A stretch of DNA of 5,489 nucleotides from an uncultured Clostridia bacterium (GTDB taxonomy: Bacteria; Bacillota; Clostridia; Oscillospirales; Oscillospiraceae): the NCBI GenBank assembly GCA_945918815.1, contig CAMEIU010000143.1, forward strand, positions 1 to 5,489, read 5' to 3'. Below the pieces are notes generated by a model. It saw only the letters and a program-made list of their open reading frames with translations, made no database searches and had not been told where the DNA came from. Shown one piece after another: positions 1-3,943 of the stretch; the first letter of the stretch is position 1, and every line of letters starts with the position of its first letter. Position numbers and translations under genes: made by a program.

Positions 1-404
1 TCCACAAGCTGCTGGACTACGCTGAAGCCGGCGACAACATCGGCGCTCTGCTGCGCGGCGTGGACAAGAAGTCCATCGAAAGAGGCCAGGTTCTGGCGAA
101 GCCCGGTTCCATCCATCCTCACACCAAGTTCGTTGGCCAGGTTTACGTCCTGTCCAAGGAAGAAGGCGGCCGTCACACTCCGTTCTTCAACAACTATCGG
201 CCCCAGTTCTACTTCCGTACCACTGACGTGACCGGCATCATCTCCCTGCCCGAGGGCGTCGAGATGTGCATGCCCGGCGACAACATCGACATGAACGTCG
301 AGCTGATCACCCCCATCGCTATCGAGAAGGGCCTCCGCTTCGCTATCCGTGAAGGCGGCCGTACCGTCGGTTCCGGCGTCGTTATCGACATCGCCAACGA
401 CTAA
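1..404 (+). CDS. tuf: Elongation factor Tu, C-terminal part (5' end outside window)
   Basis: This is the last ~133 residues of EF-Tu, the GTPase that delivers aminoacyl-tRNA to the ribosome in the cytoplasm. The frame is already open at base 3 and no start is visible. The visible part covers the end of domain 2 (GDNIGALLRGV, then ERGQVLAKPG) and all of domain 3: HTKFVGQVYVLSKEEGGRHT, RPQFYFRTTDVTG, LPEGVEM-MPGDN and LRFAIREGGRTVGSGVV. These blocks line up almost residue for residue with E. coli EF-Tu, so the identity is secure. The protein ends in IDIAND, a few residues different from the usual C-terminus, with no sign of damage. It would normally close a str-type operon (rpsL-rpsG-fusA-tuf), but upstream genes are not in the window. 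A strong terminator follows 11 nt after the TAA stop, so tuf is the last gene of its transcript. Confidence 0.98.
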   Translation, partial: HKLLDYAEAGDNIGALLRGVDKKSIERGQVLAKPGSIHPHTKFVGQVYVLSKEEGGRHTPFFNNYRPQFYFRTTDVTGIISLPEGVEMCMPGDNIDMNVELITPIAIEKGLRFAIREGGRTVGSGVVIDIAND

Positions 405-415
405 TTCAAAAATCC

Positions 416-449
416 AAAAGCCACAGCCGCAAGGCTGTGGCTTTTTCTT
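416..449 (+). terminator. Intrinsic terminator of tuf
   Basis: A perfect 13-bp stem pairs AAAAGCCACAGCC (416-428) with GGCTGTGGCTTTT (433-445) around a GNRA-type GCAA tetraloop. A T-rich tail (442-449, TTTTTCTT) follows. The flanking A-run makes it potentially bidirectional, but its position 11 nt after the tuf stop shows its main job. Confidence 0.96.
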
Positions 450-477
450 GCCATAAAGGCGGAAAAAATGATAGAAT
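448..477 (+). promoter_or_regulatory. Sigma-A-like promoter just after the tuf terminator
   Basis: TTGCCA (448-453) resembles the -35 box TTGACA, and TAGAAT (472-477) resembles the -10 box TATAAT. They are separated by 18 nt in an A-rich stretch. Start of transcription would fall near 484-486, which is exactly the 5' edge of the terminal helix of the structured stretch downstream. One mismatch in each box and this coincidence are the support; no start site has been observed. Confidence 0.6.
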
Positions 478-483
478 AAAAAT

Positions 484-692
484 AGAAATTGGGATTTGAC
501 GAGGTATTGTACCGCCTGTGTAGGGCGCGGGAAGGTGAATTGCCCGAAGGGCAAGAGAGGCTGGTCTGGACCACGACCCGACGCGCCGTTTGGCAGTTGG
601 TTCCGGGATGCAGCTGCCTCCATGCGGCACGTCCAGTGCGTACCTATCAAACAGTGCCCCTACACCCTATGAAGCATCATATTCCAATTTTT
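484..692 (+). ncRNA. Candidate structured RNA or long leader (unidentified)
   Basis: This stretch has no convincing coding content but folds well on paper. A closing helix joins 484-495 to 681-692 (12 bp, two G-T wobbles). An inner helix pairs GTGTAGGG (518-525) with CCCTACAC (658-665). Inside lie two arms: GGCGCG (524-529) with CGCGCC (582-587), enclosing a TTGCCC-GAA-GGGCAA hairpin (540-554); and GTTTG (588-592) with CAAAC (648-652), enclosing GGCAG/CTGCC (592-596/614-618) and GCAC/GTGC (627-630/636-639). The two helices meeting at 524-525 compete for two bases, so exact ends are uncertain. A promoter-like pair predicts a start at about 484-486, and a T-run ends the closing helix (688-692). 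Possible identities are a free-standing clostridial RNA (for example a raiA-type or 6S-type RNA), a 5' leader of the gene at 749, or a MITE-like palindromic repeat. I cannot choose between them from memory; the hallmark motifs of the T-box, SAM-I, TPP, SRP RNA and RNase P families are absent. Confidence 0.5.
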
Positions 693-708
693 CAGTTTCG
701 ATCAAACC

Positions 709-727
709 CGGTCAGGATTTTGACCCG
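709..727 (+). promoter_or_regulatory. Small hairpin in front of the ribosome-binding site
   Basis: GGTCA (710-714) pairs with TGACC (721-725) around a six-base loop, and C709 can add a pair to G727 across a bulge. No T-run follows, so it is not a terminator. It ends seven bases before the GGGAGGA Shine-Dalgarno site (734-740) of the gene at 749. It could be part of the leader, but is weak and may be chance. Confidence 0.25.
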
Positions 728-748
728 AATAGAGGGAGGAATACCCAT

Positions 749-1507
749 ATGAAAGACAAATGGCTGGAGCTTACTATGGGCCAGCGGATTCTGCTGTGTT
801 TGCAGGGATTTCTGATTCTGCTGTTTCTGATTCTCTATTGCACCCTGGGCCGCCAGCAGGTGGTTTGGTATCAGGATTCCCCTCTGCGGATCCAGACGGA
901 TGGCGCGGTCACCACCTATTCCGGCAAGGTGGACGGGATGCGGGCAACCTTCACGGTTTCCCCCGGTCCGGTGGTCGCCTACCGCTGCGGCGACAGGGAG
1001 TTCGGTCCCTATTCCAGTGTGTTTGATCCCACCGCCGTGCCCAGCGAGGAGAACGCGCTGAATGTCAGCAATCCGAGCACCCTGGTGGGCGTTGAGGTGC
1101 TGGACAGTGGGAACACGCTGTTCCGGGGCGCTTATGTGGACGTGGGTTCCACATTCCTTCTGCTCCGGGAGGACGGCGACCTGTATCCCATGGTTAAGAT
1201 CACCGTCGACAATTCGGAGTCTGCCGCCGCTCCTCCTGTCAGCAGCATCCTGCGCATGGCGTTGGCGCCGGAGGTGGTCCGGCGGGGCTCCTTTGGGGCA
1301 TATTTCCTGGGGGTGCTCCTCTGCGTTGTCTGTGCCGTGTCCATCCTGTTTGCCGATGCCCTGTTCCGTTTCCACCTTAGCTTTCGGATTCGGGACCCGG
1401 AGGATGCGGAGCCCAGCGAATGGGAACTCGCCGGCCGCTGGGTCGGTTGGCTGGTCCTGACCATCCTGGCCTTTGTCTGCTTCCTGATTGGTCTGAACAT
1501 ACCATGA
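749..1507 (+). CDS. Hypothetical membrane protein, three predicted TM segments
   Basis: This encodes 252 residues of a protein I do not recognise. The ATG at 749 is chosen because GGGAGGA (734-740) lies 8 nt upstream. The frame stays open further 5' but there it translates the structured stretch and looks non-coding. Visible layout: a short charged N-terminus; a hydrophobic segment at about 14-33; a β-rich-looking domain at about 35-180 with many V, T and G residues and few cysteines; a second segment at about 183-203; a charged, acidic turn (RDPEDAEPSEWE, about 215-226); and a third segment at about 231-250 ending almost at the C-terminus. This predicts N-in topology with the main domain outside the cell. 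It stands alone between the tuf terminator and a convergent operon, with its own likely promoter far upstream. No enzyme motif, lipobox or cell-wall sorting signal is seen. Function unknown; being a real gene is well supported by the Shine-Dalgarno site, the membrane pattern and the unbroken frame. Confidence 0.85.
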   Translation: MKDKWLELTMGQRILLCLQGFLILLFLILYCTLGRQQVVWYQDSPLRIQTDGAVTTYSGKVDGMRATFTVSPGPVVAYRCGDREFGPYSSVFDPTAVPSEENALNVSNPSTLVGVEVLDSGNTLFRGAYVDVGSTFLLLREDGDLYPMVKITVDNSESAAAPPVSSILRMALAPEVVRRGSFGAYFLGVLLCVVCAVSILFADALFRFHLSFRIRDPEDAEPSEWELAGRWVGWLVLTILAFVCFLIGLNIP

Positions 1508-1556
1508 AGCAGAGCTCTTCTCCACTGCAATTGCCTGTGCTGTGAGCATAGGCCCC

Positions 1557-1589
1557 CTGTAGGGCACGTCCAGTGGCCGTGTCCTACAG
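1557..1589 (+). repeat. Near-perfect palindrome, TGTAGGG-type; possible terminator
   Basis: CTGTAGGGCACG (1557-1568) pairs with CGTGTCCTACAG (1578-1589): 12 bp with one G-T wobble around a nine-base loop that itself contains CC/GG. A weak T-rich tail (TTTAATT, 1590-1596 region) follows, so it may end the transcript of the gene at 749-1507. It shares TGTAGGGC and the 13-mer GGCACGTCCAGTG (1563-1575) with the structured stretch upstream (519-526 and 626-638). This suggests both belong to one dispersed palindromic family. Confidence 0.6.
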
Positions 1590-1625
1590 TTTAATTGGAA
1601 GTAGAATCCGAGAACCAGATAAATA

Positions 1626-1652
1626 ACGGCACGGCGTTTTCTGCCGTGCCGT
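1626..1652 (-). terminator. Terminator of the minus-strand wall-glycan operon
   Basis: ACGGCACGGC (1626-1635) and GCCGTGCCGT (1643-1652) form a perfect 10-bp G+C-rich stem with a seven-base loop. The hairpin begins five bases after the TGA of the minus-strand gene. On that strand it is followed by TATTTATC, a moderate U-tract. On the plus strand T-rich sequence comes only eight bases after the stem (1661-1666), so it may act weakly in both directions between the converging genes. Confidence 0.85.
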
Positions 1653-1657
1653 CTCTC

Positions 1658-3253
1658 TCATTTTTTCGCAGTTTTGGGCCGCAGGAAGCCGACATACACG
1701 ATCATGGCGGCCAAGATCCAGAAGTAGGCCATCATGTAGGGCTCTTCAAAGATGTTTTCAAAGTAGCAGTGGACCAGGACGCCGCAGAGGCCCGAGAGCA
1801 TTCCGGCGGCCAGGGGCCGCATGGAGGTTGCCCCCTTCGGCAATGCCAGCTTCTTGCCGCGGTAGACGCTGCGGAAGCCGACGACGGCCAGGAACACCAG
1901 CAACAGGATAAAGGCCCCGAAGCCCACGTATCCCATCTCGGCCATGATCTTGAGATAGTAGTTGTCCAGATAGAAATACTCCATGCCGTCGATGATCTGG
2001 TGCTGCATGGCGATGGCGCCGCCGAACATGCCGAGACCCAGGCCGATCCAGGGGTGATTGGACTCGATCAGGTAGTTCATGCCCAGGTGCCAGCGGCTGT
2101 TGCGGCCACCGCGGGCCGTGGATTCGGCAAACTGCTCTGTGAACAGATATCCGATGCGGCTTGCCACAAAGGGCAGGAAACAGGCGCCCGCCGCGGCCGC
2201 CACCAGCAAGGCGAAGAGCCGCCGGTCCACCAGCAGGCAGAACAGCACCACGGCCACGGCCATGGCCACCCATGCGCCCCGGGACATGGTAAACAGGCAG
2301 GCGAAGCACATGAGGAACGTGCAGAACCAGGCCAGAACCTTCTGCCAGGGCTTTTTGAGATAGTAGGCCAATGCGGCGCACATGGGCGCAAACAGAACCA
2401 TATAGTCGCCCATGATGTTGGGGCTTCCGAAGATGGAGAAGACTCTCGTCCGGACGGACTGCTCCGCCTGGTCGGTCCAGGTTTCGGGAATGGGCACCGC
2501 CACGATATACTGGTAGATGCCGTGGAGGGCGATAGCCGTGGCGGCGGCCAGCATGACATAGTAGATGGTCATGAAATCCCGGTCGTCGCGGAGCATTCTT
2601 GTGAGGACGAAGAACCAGAGCATATACTGCACCGTGGCCCGGTAGCCGGACACGGAGATGGAGTAGTAGCTGTAGTTGGTGTTCATGAGCCAGAAGCCCA
2701 AAGCCAGGAAGCAGAGCAGGGGGACGTCCATGGGATTGGTCCGGGCGGCCAAGGGCGTCTTCCGGTCCATCCGCTGCCGGAGAATCCAGAGAACGCACAG
2801 GAGCAGCAGCCCTTCGTCCCAGACGGAGGCCAGGGCGGGAATGGGCAGCACATCCCGGAGGGAATAGTCCACGATGCAGTAAAGGCCCAGGGCTGTCAGC
2901 AGGAAGGCCGTCAGGCCGCCCCGGAATAGCCAGCCCAGCAGGCGGCTGTGCCGTCCACAGCGGAAAACGGCTCCGTAGATCCGGCCAACGACGCTCTCCC
3001 GGAACCAATCCAGAGGCCGGTGGATCCGGGCCAGCCGGTCGTTACACCCCTGGGAGAGCCAGGTGTAGCCGGAACTGGCCGTGGCCCCGTCCTCTGCCGA
3101 CAGATGCCGCACAAAGAACGCCCGGGTGCCGCTGGACTGCCACCAGCGGATCAGGGCCCGAACCACCAAGCTGTCACGGAACATCCGCCCGAAGAACCCC
3201 GCAATGGCCAGCAGCGCCCGCCAGAGCAGGCTGCCGCGCAGGATCTCAGTCAT
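1658..3253 (-). CDS. O-antigen ligase/polymerase family membrane protein (Wzy_C)
   Basis: This 531-residue polytopic membrane protein belongs to the O-antigen ligase/Wzy family, which polymerises lipid-linked glycans or transfers them to an acceptor outside the membrane. About 11-12 hydrophobic segments lie between residues 113 and 524. Family marks are SPNIMGDYMVLFAPM (277-291), MSRGAWVA (323-330) at the start of the Wzy_C region, and a long outer loop (about 363-440) with GRNSRWHLGMNYL (383-395), HPWIGLGLGMFG (400-411) and DNYYLKIMAEMGYVG (430-444). Where WaaL-type ligases usually carry HN, this protein has DN (430-431). The first ~110 residues are an unusual, basic, mostly non-membrane extension with a thrice-repeated short motif. 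The start at 3253 is set by GGAGG (3267-3263) nine bases upstream. It overlaps the stop of the DUF4330 gene by 8 nt, so the two are probably translationally coupled. In a Gram-positive cell the substrate would be a wall or capsular polysaccharide, not LPS. Polymerase versus ligase cannot be settled here. Confidence 0.9.
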   Translation of the reverse strand: MTEILRGSLLWRALLAIAGFFGRMFRDSLVVRALIRWWQSSGTRAFFVRHLSAEDGATASSGYTWLSQGCNDRLARIHRPLDWFRESVVGRIYGAVFRCGRHSRLLGWLFRGGLTAFLLTALGLYCIVDYSLRDVLPIPALASVWDEGLLLLCVLWILRQRMDRKTPLAARTNPMDVPLLCFLALGFWLMNTNYSYYSISVSGYRATVQYMLWFFVLTRMLRDDRDFMTIYYVMLAAATAIALHGIYQYIVAVPIPETWTDQAEQSVRTRVFSIFGSPNIMGDYMVLFAPMCAALAYYLKKPWQKVLAWFCTFLMCFACLFTMSRGAWVAMAVAVVLFCLLVDRRLFALLVAAAAGACFLPFVASRIGYLFTEQFAESTARGGRNSRWHLGMNYLIESNHPWIGLGLGMFGGAIAMQHQIIDGMEYFYLDNYYLKIMAEMGYVGFGAFILLLVFLAVVGFRSVYRGKKLALPKGATSMRPLAAGMLSGLCGVLVHCYFENIFEEPYMMAYFWILAAMIVYVGFLRPKTAKK

Positions 3254-3713
3254 CGGCGGAGACCTCCAGACCGGAGATGATACCCTCTACCTCAATGTCG
3301 GAGGTCTTGACCAGATGCTCCTTGCCCACCCGGACCTCCTGGGAGCCTACGGCGTAGGTGGTGGAGAAGGTGGTATGGGCCTCAATGGTGAAGTACAGAT
3401 CGACCCGGCTGCCCTGAGGCGTCACCACGGTCTCGGACCGGCAGCCGGTGATATAGGCGTTCAACAGTTTGCCGCTGGAGAGCAGCTGACCGCCGACGTG
3501 GGCCTCGCAGTATTCCGCCACGTTCTCGGGCACATCCTGGCAGACCACTTCATAGGTCAGCAGCACCTTTTCACTGGTGACCGCTTCCACGGCGTCGTTT
3601 CCAAAAACCTTCATACCCACGGCGGCCACAACCACGATGAGCACCAGAATGACGGCCAGATCAATGAGGTTCAGCTTCCCAAAGAGCCGGCCCTTTTCGT
3701 CGATGATTTTCAT
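3246..3713 (-). CDS. DUF4330-type single-pass membrane protein
   Basis: This 155-residue protein has the hallmark N-terminus of the DUF4330 family: MKIIDEKGRLFGKLNLIDLA (1-20), running straight into a membrane segment (about 17-36). The remainder, about 40-155, is a soluble and probably extracytoplasmic domain rich in β-prone residues (V, T, E) with two cysteines near 58-68 and one near 90. The family has no established function that I know of; members occur beside polysaccharide synthesis and export genes, and its place here fits that. AGGAGG (3724-3719) sits five bases before the ATG and fixes the start. It is the first gene of the minus-strand operon, and its TGA lies inside the start of the O-antigen ligase-family gene. 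A helper role for that partner is inference. Confidence 0.88.
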   Translation of the reverse strand: MKIIDEKGRLFGKLNLIDLAVILVLIVVVAAVGMKVFGNDAVEAVTSEKVLLTYEVVCQDVPENVAEYCEAHVGGQLLSSGKLLNAYITGCRSETVVTPQGSRVDLYFTIEAHTTFSTTYAVGSQEVRVGKEHLVKTSDIEVEGIISGLEVSADD

Positions 3714-3740
3714 AAGTTCCTCCTAAGATGGTTTTAGGGT

Positions 3741-3769
3741 TTGCCATGTAAGACAAAATGGATTATAAT
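3741..3769 (+). promoter_or_regulatory. Near-consensus sigma-A promoter for the GT4-CsaB gene
   Basis: TTGCCA (3741-3746), 17 nt, then a perfect TATAAT (3764-3769) form a strong plus-strand promoter. Transcription would begin near 3776, leaving a 5' untranslated region of about 168 nt before the ATG at 3944. The same -35 hexamer occurs in the promoter at 448-477. The TATAAT lies within the palindrome ATTATAAT, so the opposite strand also carries a -10 box. Confidence 0.65.
3762..3767 (-). promoter_or_regulatory. Possible -10 box of the DUF4330 operon
   Basis: Read on the minus strand, 3767-3762 is TATAAT and lies about 49 bases upstream of the DUF4330 start codon, a fitting distance. No good -35 box is present at 16-18 nt: the hexamer at a 17-nt spacing reads CTTCCT, and TTGTAC occurs only at 12 nt. 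If real, this promoter is weak or needs an activator, and it would share its melting region with the plus-strand promoter. Confidence 0.35.
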
Positions 3770-3771
3770 AA

Positions 3772-3785
3772 TGTACAATGTACAA
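3772..3785. promoter_or_regulatory. Tandem TGTACAA repeat at the divergent promoter
   Basis: Two adjacent copies of TGTACAA (3772-3778, 3779-3785), each containing the palindrome TGTACA, sit over the predicted start point of the plus-strand transcript and just upstream of the minus-strand -10 box. The position and symmetry suit an operator acting on both promoters. No regulator is identified; this is inference from spacing. Confidence 0.35.
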
Positions 3786-3815
3786 GGAAGGTATCCGCTG
3801 ACGCGCATGGGGAAC

Positions 3816-3825
3816 GAGGGCCCTC
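3816..3825. repeat. GC-rich palindrome and small hairpin in the 5' UTR
   Basis: GAGGGCCCTC (3816-3825) is a perfect 10-base palindrome in an otherwise A+T-rich leader. Farther on, TGTTGC (3842-3847) pairs with GCGACA (3851-3856) across a GAA loop with one G-T pair. Neither is followed by a T-run. They may shape the long leader of the GT4-CsaB mRNA but show no recognised riboswitch motif. Confidence 0.3.
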
Positions 3826-3861
3826 TGAAATATTTACATTTTGTTGCGAAGCGACACATTC

Positions 3862-3885
3862 ATTGTCCATTGTCAATTGTCCATT
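3862..3885. repeat. Tandem heptamer repeats, ATTGTC(C/A)
   Basis: Three consecutive heptamers, ATTGTCC (3862), ATTGTCA (3869) and ATTGTCC (3876), are followed by ATT. The array lies 59 bases upstream of the GT4-CsaB start codon. Short heptad arrays of this kind occur between genes in several bacterial genomes and often vary in copy number. Here the copies also supply TTGTCA and TTGTCC hexamers resembling -35 boxes. Confidence 0.7.
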
Positions 3886-3898
3886 ACTCTATTATACC
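3870..3898 (+). promoter_or_regulatory. Possible second, proximal promoter within the heptamer array
   Basis: TTGTCA (3870-3875), 17 nt, and TATACC (3893-3898) could form a weaker promoter giving a leader of about 40 nt. TATTAT (3890-3895) is an alternative -10 box but then no -35 box has good spacing. If used, the number of heptamers would change the geometry. Weak evidence. Confidence 0.3.
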
Positions 3899-3943
3899 CC
3901 ATCACAGCTTGTTTCTCAAGAGGGCATCTGAAGGAGTATTGCT

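Noticed and set aside
540..725. Possible FMN, lysine or cobalamin riboswitch in the leader
   Set aside because: Short fragments such as GGTGAATTGCCCGAAGGG look vaguely like parts of these classes, but the order and the invariant boxes of each class are missing, and the downstream gene is not a related transporter or enzyme.
716..732. ATTTTGACCCGAA resembling what I recall of the 6S-1 RNA product-RNA template in Bacillus
   Set aside because: The resemblance is short, recalled from memory, and lies outside the closed fold at 484-692. It is probably coincidence with a leader hairpin.
590..748. A 53-residue N-terminal extension of the membrane protein
   Set aside because: The frame is open by chance, but the translated stretch lies in the hairpin-rich region and has no membrane or signal pattern. 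The strong Shine-Dalgarno site at 734-740 points to ATG 749.
489..752. A small open frame (87 codons) across the intergenic stretch
   Set aside because: It starts with TTG without a ribosome-binding site, overlaps the predicted start of the next gene, and its sequence is explained better by RNA helices.
692..1567. A 291-codon minus-strand open frame opposite the three-TM protein
   Set aside because: It runs from the leader to past the end of the gene in antisense, is rich in H, Q and G, and lacks a ribosome-binding site. It is a shadow frame.
1595..2929. A 444-codon open frame on the plus strand opposite the Wzy-family gene
   Set aside because: It is rich in H, G, Q and E with no hydrophobic core pattern, starts inside the terminator region, and mirrors a clear membrane protein on the other strand. 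This is the usual antisense shadow of G+C-rich coding sequence.
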